Assembly (NCBI GenBank): GCA_030142905.1
Contig: JASJOG010000120.1
Location: 186,001 to 250,000 of the forward strand
Length of the DNA stretch: 64,000 bases
Source: Heliopora coerulea
Taxonomy: Eukaryota; Cnidaria; Anthozoa; Scleralcyonacea; Helioporidae
Reading direction: 5' to 3'
Under the pieces are notes generated by a model that did no database searches, had not been told where the DNA came from, and saw only the letters and a list, made by a program, of their open reading frames with translations. Every line of letters begins with the position of its first letter. The first letter of the stretch is position 1. Of the stretch, positions 10,947-22,232 are shown one piece after another. The position numbers were made by a program, and so were the translations under genes.

Positions 10947-11848
10947 ACAATCAAAGTGTATATTTCTTTACTTAGCCTATTTCTTTGTATTTCTATAATT
11001 ACATCATATAAGTTTTTTCTTGCGTTTTTCTGCTGGAAAATTTTTAAACTTTAAAAACATTAAAACATCCCCCTTTCTTTGAAGTGACAAACCACTGTGG
11101 ACGTGTTATGATTTAATATATTCAATGCGATTAATCGATATTAATCGATTGTTGACAGCGATTAATCGATTTTGGATATGAACCGATGGGAGCAGCACTA
11201 CAAAATTCCAAACGGCATTCTGGCAGTTGTATTCAGGAAAAGTATAAAGTGAGCAGACCATTGGATTTATTGAGGATTGAGGGCCGGATTACATGGCTAA
11301 ATTTCATTCCGTTTAATTGAGCTTAAAATACACTATCTTAGCCTTGGGTGAAAATTTCGTTATGTAATCGCAAGATAACTTCTTAAGGGATTTCTTGAAT
11401 CCGCAGGCTGAAATTCTCCAGGTAGACAGCCACTTAGACTACTTCAACTTCAGTTGTGTAGCTTATTGTCGTCAAAACCTAGCAAGCTTATGTTCTGATA
11501 AACCACACAGCTCAAGAAGCACTGAAACGACAAAGAATATTTCCACATGAGTTTATTTCTTGACATTTTCTTTTGCCAGTTTTAGCCTTTTTTTGACTTC
11601 TTGAACAATTTTATTACGACTACATAACCCACCACGTTTACGGAATCTTTTACTAACTAAACAGAGCTTCTAATTCCCGAATTTAACATCGAACCTAGTC
11701 CTACTGAATTGTATGAGAAATATGTTAATGTCTGAAATAACGATAGAAAATAACGATTCAAGAGGATGAATTGGAAAATTTTAAAAAATGGAGGTATAGT
11801 AAGGACTAAATTGTTGAAAAATACTAATTGTTGCTTTTCGGTTTCAAG

Positions 11849-11908
11849 AGAAACAACCATCGAAAGAGGCAACTCATGAACCAAGTACGAGTGGAACGTC
11901 AGTTCAAG
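11849..11908 (+). CDS. Phase-1 micro-exon, 60 nt (copy A)
   Basis: Acceptor CGGTTTCAAG and a weaker donor CAAG|GTGCAT enclose 60 nt in phase 1 at both ends, reading (G)AG-K-Q-P-S-K-E-A-T-H-E-P-S-T-S-G-T-S-V-Q-G. It shares the EPSTSG core and the ending V-Q-G with the 69-nt exon and appears to be a shortened duplicate of it. The partner in copy B is 31777-31836. Function unknown; probably a disordered linker. Confidence 0.48.
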
Positions 11909-12009
11909 GTGCATTTACAATTTTTTGTAATGATGAATCTTGTCTAGTAAAACAAACTACAAAAAGATAACTATGAAATCACTGACACTCAAATGTTCTT
12001 TATTGTGAA

Positions 12010-12692
12010 TACAGTATTTCCTCTATTAAGCCCTCAGGGAACTTATTTTTTTTCAACGTTTCTGGACTGGGGGCTAATTAGAAGAGGTGGCTAAACTGAG
12101 CAGTGGCGTAACTGAGCTACAGGGCACCCTTAGGAGATTTTCGTTGGGGGGCTCCCGTCACCTCCGTTTATATAGACTTAGTGTAGATCATTGCAAGACT
12201 ATAATTCTCAATTGTCTTTACAGATTCATCGGGGAGCACCTTATAGGTCGGTGGCCCTTAGGAGTTGCTGTAACCCTGACCATAGTCCATTCCGCCACTG
12301 AAACTGAGGCTGGGGGCTTAATAAATTTTTTACGTTTTTTAAAAATTTATTACATTACGGAATCATTCTCAGAGAAACATGAAGAAAAAATTTCATGAAA
12401 TTTATCTCTTAAAAACTCATAACAAGGGCATCTTTACTTAGCCTTATCAGTGTGTGCCACAGGGAGAATATCTCAAGGTTTTGTATATGAGCATGTATTG
12501 ACTAATGTAAATAAGTTTAGAAACTAAACTAGCAAAAGTCAAAAGAGAAACGCAACATATCATCCATGATAATATAGTGGGGACTTAATAGAGCGTGGGG
12601 GCTTATTTTTTTTCAGCACTTCAGGATTGGGAGCTTATTAGAAGGGAGGGGCTAAATAGAATCTGCTGGCTAAAATAGAGGAAATACAGTGA
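12010..12692. repeat. MITE-like element with ATTTCCTCTATT inverted ends (copy A)
   Basis: The left end GTATTTCCTCTATTAAGCCC is mirrored at the right by GGCTAAAATAGAGGAAATAC, and GGGGCTTA-type motifs recur inside. Copy B has the same unit at about 31937-32410. A hAT MITE (12101-12300) is nested in copy A only. The end sequence resembles that of the pogo-like element at 27297, so it may be a non-autonomous relative. Confidence 0.55.
12101..12300. mobile_element. hAT MITE, 200 bp, copy A only
   Basis: Ends CAGTGGCGTAA and TTCCGCCACTG are inverted repeats typical of hAT elements, and an exact 8-bp duplication AAACTGAG lies at 12093-12100 and 12301-12308. Copy B has one uninterrupted target sequence at about 32020. 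No coding capacity. Confidence 0.88.
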
Positions 12693-13516
12693 AAGTCAAT
12701 GCGCTAGAGTAGTAAAGTAAGTAACCGGCAATTTAATATAGAAATAACTACTTCAAACAAAGTTTTCAGAAAACACGAAATTATAGTCCAATCCATAGAT
12801 ATTCACATGTGAGGAACTCATGATATATCTAAAGGATATTTTTTAGGGATGCACCAGATATAGTATCCGGTCGAATTGTGAAAAACTTCGCAATTTGGCA
12901 TCCGGCCGGGTTGCCGGATATTTATTCGATTCCGTTTTCTACAAAAATGCACTGACTGATAAAACAAAAAGGGACAAAAGTAGATGGCTGTTGGTTAATT
13001 TCTAGTTCTGTCATTAAATCACCATAAACAAAAACTATCAACAATTATTAACTGAAGATTGCGATATGCCGGATGGTATGAATATATTCTTGCGCCAATT
13101 ATGACAAACGTGCAGCGTTAACTCTTTCTCTACCTATTTGTTTGGGGCCAGGAATGAGAATATGAAACCTCAAAAAACTACATTTTCCCCATTACTTTGT
13201 TTAATGGCTCTGTTTGCGTCTTCCACTCGCTATTTGTATTTATTTTAATATTAAGTGTAAACCTTGTTAGAGATCACATCGAGCCACTGTGATAACAAAT
13301 TTAGTACAAATGCTGTTTGGAATAAGTGACGTCTCTAATATAGTATAAAGACAATTCAGCATTAATTTTTGTGTAATAACTAATGACAGTCTCCACAGTA
13401 TAGCTCCAACAGTAACGCACGAGAGCAATAACCTTGGACAAAACTGAAAATGGGTTATTTATGAACGTAATTATGAATCGAATATTATGGTATTCGGCCG
13501 GATTTTCTTTCACTAA

Positions 13517-13519
13517 AGG

Positions 13520-13556
<37 letters not shown>

Positions 13557-14142
13557 TTCTGTAGTATGAAACTAGCCCCCTGCAGCGCAAACACAACTCG
13601 ATGCAACTCATACGACAGTTGTGTATCTTGGGTTTCCATTAAAGTTGGATCTGTCGTATCTGTTGCTTCTGCTACAACAACAGCCGAGGGGGACTGGGTA
13701 TATCAACATTAAATTAATCCGCTTCTTCAGCCGTCATATTAAACTTCTTGCCCAATGCTAGCAAGCAGTTATCTCTAACTTGTTTTTTCTTGTAATCTTT
13801 CGAAAATTTGTTGTAAAGGCATTTATAGCGCTGAAGTTCTTCCATGAAAGAGGCGACCGAGCATTCAACGTCACTTTCGACCTCCGCCGCCATGTTGAAA
13901 ACAAAAGAGGTGCATTCTGGGACACATTTTTGTTGCATTTGTCGTATGAGTCGCATGCGATGGTTTCCATTAACAAAATGCTGTCGTATCACGCCCATTT
14001 CCTGTTGTATCTGTTGCAGGAGATAGAATCCATTCTATCTCATACAACAAGTTGTATCTGTCGTTTCTGTCGTATTGAGCGGTTGTACGGGAGGTTTCCA
14101 TATAGTTGTATCTGTCGTATGAATTTTTTTCATACGACAGAC

Positions 14143-14179
<37 letters not shown>

Positions 14180-14182
14180 CCT
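13517..14182. mobile_element. PIF/Harbinger derivative with TAA target duplication, copy A only
   Basis: Inverted terminal repeats of about 50 bp begin AGGCTGGTTTCCATATCG and end with the complement; TAA occurs at 13514-13516 and 14183-14185. Copy B shows the empty site at about 33245. Many GTATCTGTCGT-type decamers in both orientations fill the subterminal zones (13540-13690 and 13960-14160). The centre holds a MADF/Myb-like reading frame on the minus strand. There is no nuclease gene, so it depends on transposase from elsewhere. Confidence 0.88.
13714..13998 (-). pseudogene. MADF/Myb-SANT-like fragment of a Harbinger element
   Basis: The 94-residue minus-strand frame contains VASFMEELQRYKCLYNK then FSKDYKKKQVRDNC and GKKFNM, matching the pattern of MADF (Adf-1/Myb-SANT-like) DNA-binding domains: 'F.e.v..yp.LYd....dYk.k..r...w..i'. 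PIF/Harbinger elements characteristically carry a second gene for such a protein, which helps deliver transposase to DNA. The upstream part of the frame (MGVIRQHFVNGNHRM) overlaps the terminal repeats and is probably not coding. It ends after TAEEAD, short of a complete domain. Confidence 0.65.
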
Positions 14183-15762
14183 TAATCGGCAAATCGAGTA
14201 TCCGGCCGGATAGTAAAAATCACTATCCGGTGCACCCTAGTAAACTTGCTATAAAATCTTCACCTTGGTATTATCTATATTTATTGATATCAAGTCAGAA
14301 CTTCTAAAACTTCTTGTTAGCAAAAGAACAGTTATAATTTTTTTTTTCAATCATTGAAATTTATAACAATTCAGAACTGCTTTAGTTCACTTCTGAAGTT
14401 CATACGGTCAGACGTTAGTGCATTGGGCAAATTTAACGTCTCGTGAAAAATCCCGAAAGTTAAAGAACACAAAGCTTCATTCCGCCCGATAGTAAGTGAG
14501 GTTAGTCAAATTAATTGTCAGCTTGAAGGGGTCAACTAAGTTCTCTAACTCACCCCCGGGGCCCGCAGTAGCTCTTGGTGTCACTGGAAAATTAATCTGT
14601 TTCCAGATAGTTGTTGCGATTATTCTTGCGAAAAATAACATGTGTTTGACCTTATAAAGGTAACGTGATCTGGGCCACACTGGTTTAGCCCCCCCCTGTA
14701 ATGACGCTGTTTGCATGCCTATTTTAAAGCCTCGAGAGGAATCCCCAAAGTCCGGTGGGCGACGGCCGTTGAGGCTTGCACAAAACTTCTTTTGGCTTTT
14801 GGGGACATCAGTAGGCCCTTAATTCCAAGATATTACTTAATAGGAAAAGAACTACGCCAATCTTTAAATTCAGAAATATTGAGTTGTTCGGTTTGCCTTT
14901 TGCAAGCTTTCGTGGGTGATCAGTTCAAGCAGTAGCAAATAGTTCTCCTAACCCCAGATATTTTACCTCGGGCAGTTGAATCCAACAAAGATTTTATTAT
15001 GATATTGTTCTTTACTTACTAAGTCAAGACTTCAGGAAACGGTTACTTTCCGAGTTGGGTATTAACTACAGATTGAACAGTAAGATTGTCTCTTTCAGTT
15101 TTTGTCTTTCATTCTATCATGAACTCACTACTGACAATTTGACATTCAAATCATTGGCCTAGCTTCTTGCAATCTAAAGCGCATGAGGAGGAACAGTAAT
15201 TCTTTTCTATGCAGCATGCGAAACTAATTTTGTTATGCTGTTCAATATTTTACTAATCAAACTACTAATAATCATGAAAAAAGCGCTCGATTTTGACTGG
15301 CTAAGAGCAGTGTAATTTTAAGGTTACACAATGTCGAGGAAAGGTAATTCAGTAATTTGCACTGAACTACCTTTTTTGACATTGTATTACTTTTTTCTGA
15401 ATATTATTGATTGGTAATAGCATGATTTCTCTTGTAATTTGAAACCGTGCACTGCTGAGATTTTTAAAGACTTCAAACAACACTCGTCCTTCTGAGTCGT
15501 GCTATTTTAACTATGTTTGAAAAATGCACGAGTTTGTGTTTTTAAACCGAGGAAAGCTACGTGTAACTTTCTTAATTGCTTGACAATATAAACGGAAGAC
15601 TTCATCGAAATGAAGATCAGTTGGCAAGTGACTGATGTCTGAAGCAGTTGTTATCATCAAGACTATTTCGATTTTTATTCTGAACGAGCCGTCTGAAAGA
15701 GCAACTTCTGATTGTCACCCATTTTGACATATTTTGTTTCTGAACACTAAACTCTATTTCAG

Positions 15763-15848
15763 CTGGAAGGCTGACTTCAGTCAATATTTGGAAAAAAAAG
15801 AAGTCGGATGTGGATCCACTAGAAGACCTTTTCGGCGACAGTTTATGA
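15763..15848 (+). CDS. Possible terminal exon in phase 1 (copy A)
   Basis: A good acceptor (CTCTATTTCAG) is followed by 86 nt which, when entered in the same phase 1 as the micro-exons, reads GRLTSVNIWKKKK then SDVDPLEDLFGDSL and a TGA stop at 15846-15848. The basic patch followed by an acidic-hydrophobic tail looks protein-like. It lies between the micro-exons and the kinase exon, so it is either an alternative last exon or the end of a separate gene. In copy B the reading is frameshifted. No family recognised. Confidence 0.42.
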
Positions 15849-16539
15849 CACCTATGCAAGAAATCCGTTTCACAGGGAACGAAAACTTACGTCATGGTGA
15901 CCTTGTAGGAGTCTAAAATTGACAAGCAAAAAACCCAGTTTACGTCATTTCTGTTTCACCTTCTCAGGTGTCAGTCAATCTTCCAGTCTGAATAGATTTC
16001 AGTGGTTGCCTTGCGTATGATGATCGTATGTCAATGAGAAATAAGTAGTATTATTCTTCAATTTTGATTCTTTCTTTTGTTTAATTGGCTACAGACTACT
16101 GCTAATTAATGTGCTATGACACGAAATCGTTACATCATATCCACGGTCATTAGTGTTCATGCAGATAAGAATAACGTCATTTCTGCATCAAATATTTTTG
16201 AAGGTGTTTACAAACGAACTGTTGCGTGTTTTGGCTTAAGATATGAAATCTTTGTGGGCAGATAATAAGACTGTTCAATGAGCCAATCATTGAGTCGGTT
16301 TTCGCATCATATCGAGAATGACCGGTGCCACTGTTTATGTTATCCAGCATAAGGCTGGAGTTTGAGCGAAGAATTATGTGCTGCTTTCCATATAGTCATA
16401 ATTGTTGAAATTTTAGCCTTGTTTCCATGTAAGTGAAATCATTGTAATGCAGTCAGCAATTGTGGCCTCTCAAGTCTTTCAGCATTTACCATTTTGTGGA
16501 AACGTGAGTTGTAATTGTTGAAATTCTACGAGAACCGAC

Positions 16540-17004
16540 AAAATTTTATTCAACAGTTGACCAGGGTTTTCAAGGACAAAAGAAATATTGAATAAATGTT
16601 GTCTTGAGCGAGAACCGAAGCTATTCCAATTTTATATGTTTATGAAGATAGGATTTGATGCCATCATACTTATATATAAGAAAAATCTGACTTCCCCAGC
16701 CGAGAATCGAACCCAAGGTCCTGGAATCTACGTATCGGTGCTCTGACCACTGAGCTACTGACACACGGCTATGACAGCCAGAAATTTCTGTCTGAGGTCA
16801 GAGCACCGACACGTAGATTCGGAGACCTTGGGCTCAATTTCCAGCTGGGGCAATAATATTTTTCGTATATGTAAGTATGATCGTATCAAATCCTCTCTTC
16901 ATGAATATGTAAAATTTGAATATCTTCGGTTTTCACTCAAGACAACATCTATTCAATATTTCTGTTGTCCTTGAAAACCTTGGTCAGCTGTTGAATAAAA
17001 TTTT
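16540..17004. repeat. Fold-back element with tRNA-like promoter boxes
   Basis: The first half (from AAAATTTTATTCAACAG) is repeated inverted in the second half (to CTGTTGAATAAAATTTT), giving arms of more than 200 bp around a centre near 16770. On the minus strand the left arm has TAGCTCAGTGGTCAGAGC and GGGTTCGATTCTC, matching RNA polymerase III A and B boxes of a tRNA-derived SINE; the right arm has a degraded inverse copy. Related single copies lie at 36905 and 37163. Absent at the equivalent place in copy B (about 35560). Confidence 0.75.
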
Positions 17005-17117
17005 CAAACCAGTTAGTCCCTGTTTTACTTTCATCTTATCATGGAAAGAGTCAAGCAATTAGAAAGTTCATTATCAACAAGTGAAATCGTTATATGCATG
17101 TATAGTATTTTGCTTAA

Positions 17118-20100
17118 CCCTAACTGGGCTGGGGGGACCGAATCACATCCCCCCACTTCGTTTTCTATCCATATCTCGTGAGTGGGTTTTCAGAATGACA
17201 TCAAAGTTGGTGACTTTTCCCCAAATTGTACGGCAAACATACTGATGTGTTGTTCTAGACCATACCGACATAGCTGTTGCCATGAAAACCTCAAGGTTAA
17301 AGGCCACTTTTTACTTTTGAAAGGAAGTTAATTAATTATACCGTTTTGGACAAGATCTTCGAAATGCTTGTTCGAATTGAATACTAGTTCAAAAGGAAAG
17401 CATCTCCAGTTATAAAAAGAAAGGGGCTTTTTGGATTAAAAAGCTATCATTTTTTGTTTGGGAGTTTAGTACGTCATCTTCTTGCATTCATGACGCCATC
17501 ATAACGCCAAGGTTTTTGTACCAGCGTAACACGTACATCAGGAAGATCAAGTAGACATGCTAATAGCAAAAAAACGTTATACTCTTAAATAAATGTATAA
17601 AGTAAAATAATTTATCAATTAAAACTAAACGCTTTTAAACTCAGTATGAAATTGCGACGCCACAAAACAAATATAACAGACAAAACTAACATAAACTACT
17701 TCCCTCAACTTTTCATATTGATTAGTTTACGATAATTTTGTTGCGAAATACGAGCGGGAAAAATGGCATTAAACAACACAGGTAAAAGCAAAAGTTGAGT
17801 GACGTAATAATGACGTCATCAAATATGTGAAACCAAGTAATATTTAATTTTGTAGAACATTAGATATTCAATTTTTCTGCCGAGTTTCATTGAAATAGGC
17901 ACAATATTAATGAAATTATGGAGGGGGGCCGAATCGCCCTACCAGTCTTCCTTGGAGCAAAAATAGCCCAGCCCAGATTGGGTGAAACCAATAGACACAA
18001 ACCAGTCTGTTCCTAACACAATTCCACCGTGAGATAAATTAAAGAGAATGATGAGTATACAGGGGAAAAATCTCAACAAAAATGTCAATGAAAAAACATA
18101 GGCGAAGATATTTTCAATGTTTAGGCCTTGAGTCAGCGTTAGAAAACTGCTCCCGAAGAAACAATTCGGTCGCATAAATTTGTGGGATGTAAATTTTTCA
18201 AACAAATCTTTGCTTGAATTGAAAGTTCTCTGAATTCATTTTTTTCCCAAGTCTGAAATCCTGTAATTGTATCAAAGTCAACTGTAAAAAAATGACTGAG
18301 CTTTCGAATTCGGAAATTAAATTATTCCCTTTAGCCACAGCACGAAGGTACGAATCTCGACTGGCGTTGCTTTGTTTTTATAAGAAAATACAGGGGGGTT
18401 ACGGTTCACTTAAGTACGCCGTGTGCAGCAAATCTAGGGACTGGTATCAAAGTTGCCAGATTGCTGCAGGTATTTAAATTTAAACTTGTGACAGCAAATG
18501 ACCTCAAACCGTCACTACTGGAAAATGCAGAAATGAAATAAAATAGAGAAACAAAGCAATAAACTGGTGAGGAAAAACAGAAAGGCTCTTTAAATACAGG
18601 GAGCGAAAGCGATAAAAGCTTTGAATGAAACAACGGAAAAGATTACTTATGTCAGTGGAAAGCGTACAAATTAGATAAACTGCTTGTAGCAAATAAAACC
18701 AAACCGTTACGATAGGGGAAATAAGTTTTAGAAATAATTTCCTCAAAAATTTCGGGGGTGTTTGTAGAGCTAAACGTTTACTGATAGTAAACTTTCATTT
18801 AGGCCACCACAAACTAGTGTTTAATTTAAACTTATTAAACTTCCTGGCTTTTGGAAGAACCGATGAGAGTTTTGTAAGAACTTCCTGCTTGTGGTTCTTA
18901 TCGCTTCGTTGTTCCTCAGAAGATTTTTGAATTGAATGTTCTAAAATATTTAACGTCCAGTTAGTCCTGACGATGATAATGCTAACATCGGGGAAAGTTT
19001 GTTAACAAAACTCCGAAAAACTTTGAAAAAATTCCCGAAAAAATCTGTTCTTTAGTAAAGTATTGTCTTGACCAGTGGCGTAGCCAAGAGGTGGTGGTTA
19101 GGAAGTTCAAACTCCTCCCATAGCTGCAACGAACTTGAGTTTCTAATTTAATAAGTCGTAAGACAATATTACAATCTGGCAAGCTTTGATTTGCGACCTT
19201 GAAACCACTTTTTGCGCAGTAACAAGTTGTCGATAAATACTATCCGAAATGCTGAAGTGAAGATGTGAATGTTTGGGCAGTTGTCAGCAGGATATTCAAC
19301 GAAGTTCAACAAACTTTAATTGCTGACGATTGTCAATTGTAGGACAGAAAGCACTTTCAAGCCATTGAGTGTAAACAGCATCAAGAGTTCACTTTGATGG
19401 TCTTACGCTCTACCTTATTCACAATTTACCAAGAATTATTACTAACATCTTTAAGGAGAACGCTTTACCAAGAAGTGAAATAGACTAACGAATGGTTTAA
19501 AAGATACGGCAGCAAACCGAGCTCGCGTTTGCCATTACGTTCAGATAATTCTCATACATGTATGTAATAAACCAGTATATAAGAAGACAACACATTTTTT
19601 GGAGAGTTGAAAATTACTGGTGGCAGAAGTTGACCCCTCCAAGAAAAGTCCGGACTACCTGCCTGGTCAAGACTGTTTAAACGAAATCTTGTTTGATTAT
19701 CTACCTACTGAGTAGTGCTATTGGGTCACGATACTGCATTCGAAACAGCGCAACTAATTCAAGCTTTGATCTCAACACACATAATGTTAATTATGAGGAT
19801 GTTTGTTTGCATATTTCTGAAGTTGTCAAAGGTAATTATTGATAAAAGTTTTTGTTTAAAGAATGGAAACTAGGAAACATGGAGTTTAGTTATAAAGTAA
19901 ACTTGGTGACTGACAATCAAAATGCCAAAAATTTAGCCAGTTTAGGTGTAACGTGTTAGTAGGCGAATTGTCCAAAGATCTGTAATGCTTACTTGCAATT
20001 TCTAAAGTTCCGGATTCACGTCAATCAAGCGGCTTAGGCTTGTTCTCATTATTGTCTTTCTCTTTTTGTTCTAATCTTATTACTTTTTTTTTTAAATTTT

Positions 20101-20469
20101 TTGGCTTTCATTACAATTCTTGTGATTATGAGCTCAAATTTATGTCACAAAAGTTAACTTTTTTTGTATTTTTGCTTTGAAAGCTGTTTATCGCATGAAT
20201 TTCTCCAATTCTCTCTAGTATGGGGTAGGGGTAGAAGATTATTGGGAACTTGTGAGTTCTAGTTGTTAAGTTTTGTTGCTTTAAAACGATTTTTGGATAA
20301 ATTTAAGATACTTCGTATAAGTCCATTATCGGTTTGAAAATTTGATATAAGTGATGGAGATCATGGCTCTTCCAGTACCAGAATGAATTATTCTAACAGT
20401 CTAACAACTGTTAACTCAAAGCTTATAGTTTAATCTGTGTACCCCGTCAGTTATTTATATATTTTATAA
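17118..20469. other. Non-coding duplicated sequence (copy A)
   Basis: Collinear with 37357-39773 except that about 940 bp (19115-20050) are missing in copy B. Reading frames seen in one copy are broken in the other, so I find no gene. At 19073 and 39325 both copies carry CAGTGGCGTAGC, a hAT terminal-repeat start, without a recognisable right end. Confidence 0.6.
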
Positions 20470-22232
20470 ATATCTATCCAAGTTATTTGGGATTGTTTGG
20501 CTTTCTCGCTTTTCCGAGACTGGATTGGCCCAAAAGGCTAAACGACCCCAGCTGATTGGAGATCTGAGGACCCACTATTTTCCGTCATCCTGAGAAGTTG
20601 CAAATGTTTTACCATTTATTGATGTTAATGTGAAGGTATTTCTCCTCAACAAAACTTGATGGAAGTTTACCAAAGATAAATATAATTGTTCGTCTTTATA
20701 AGTATACTATTTAGTCACAAGGGTGATCAAGAGGTATTGGTACATTCGTGAGCGAATAGTAAACAGATATCGTTGCTTTTAAAAGTTCATCGCATACACC
20801 AACTATGGCCTGGATGAAGGATCGCTTGTGGCAGTATTATATTGTGGATGAGTTCAGACTGTCCCGATGTCAAACGGTGTAAAGTCTTCCCTTGCCACAT
20901 GCGGGATTTTCTCGAGCATGCTATGACACGGTCGCTTATAAATATTGGTCAAGGTTGAGAAGATTACGACAAGAAACACTCAATAAATTAGCTAACCAAT
21001 CATGGCGATGTTTGGCCAGCTTCACTTAATTGCATAACCAATCATAGTAATTTCTGACCAGTTCATGAACAATCTGCGTAATTAGGTGACCAGTGAAGAT
21101 TGATTTGATACTGACGCACGACCAACACACGAAAGCAATACCACGATTGATAGCAAGCATAAAAAACGGGCAGAAAATTCTAAGGTAGTTTTTTGTGAGT
21201 CAGGAGGAGGTACTGTTTTATACACAATTGCTGTATTTTTACCCCTTTAAGTCGTCGAAAAATACCACGATGTGTACAGCAATTAAAATGGAAGGTAACT
21301 AGGCGTGCTACTCTCGGAATTATAAGGTAATACATAACATTAAGGCAGAAAAAAATAGCCAATTGAACCATCTTATTCTCAACTTATTATGACGCTTAAA
21401 ACGTGTATAGAATATATTATCCTTTTTAGTATTCTTCTTCATCTCTACGAAAATTACTGTCAACGTTAAATTAATTGACCAGGTTAATCGTTTAAGTAAA
21501 ACATTCTACAAATCTTAACTGATGCACTAGTTTTATCATGAATACAAACATCATAACTCTAAATTATACGCGAACATATACAAACTGTAAGAAGTAAGAA
21601 ACATCCTGTTGAAGGAGACTGTAACTCCAAATCATGTCGCTCACAAAAAATGAACTTAAAAGCGTCTGATGCAACGCTGGTGTTGGGCTCTGAACAGCAC
21701 CTTCTCCTCAGGAGAATAGGTTTGAAAGAGGTCAGTGAGCGAATCAATATCAATACGATTTGAATGGTGTTTTGACGTTCTGTAATGAATGCTTGAAAGA
21801 TGTGGGGTGAAACTCCATCTGGCTACTTATTAATTCTGCTGTAATAGTGGGGGTATCACTACTAAGGAGAAACGTTTAGGAATAACTGTTTACTACACTC
21901 ACTCCATGCGTTTCGACCAGCGTTTTGGTTTGAAACAAAATACCCGATTGAAAAGTTCTTCTTGTGAAGAGGTTGGGTAATGTGGACATTATGAACAAAC
22001 AGGACACATTACAAATTTGGTGTATTAATATTATCAATGTGTGAGCCTATGACATTGCACATTTAACATGTTACGTGTAACATTTGACATTACCTATACC
22101 ATGCATGGAATATAGCCATTAAAATATATGGAACGTCTATTGTGTTTATTTTTGTTGTTTTAGATAGGTTTTGGGGTTAGTGGTTGTGAAAATATACGGA
22201 TAAATGTTAACCTCCCTGTTTATGATTTTAAG

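Larger units (their letters stand above)
8432..11200 (+). mobile_element. hAT-family DNA transposon, inserted in copy A only
   Basis: This 2.8-kb segment is absent from the matching place in copy B (intact CAAAATTC target at about 31128-31135). The right end is GCAGCACTA followed by CAAAATTC; the left flank keeps CAAAAT directly before ATTAATCG, so the left terminal repeat appears deleted. Both subterminal regions carry clusters of TTAATCGAT motifs (8432-8490 and 11125-11175), probably transposase binding sites. Inside is a plus-strand transposase gene with a BED zinc finger and hAT dimerisation region, now interrupted. Confidence 0.88.

Noticed and set aside
16697..16763. Functional tRNA gene on the minus strand
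   Set aside because: A and B boxes are present but the acceptor stem and anticodon arm do not pair convincingly, and the unit lies in a repeated fold-back; SINE-derived.
17108..17975. Possible MITE with CTGGGCTGG ends
   Set aside because: The ends are short, not conserved in copy B, and no target duplication is seen.
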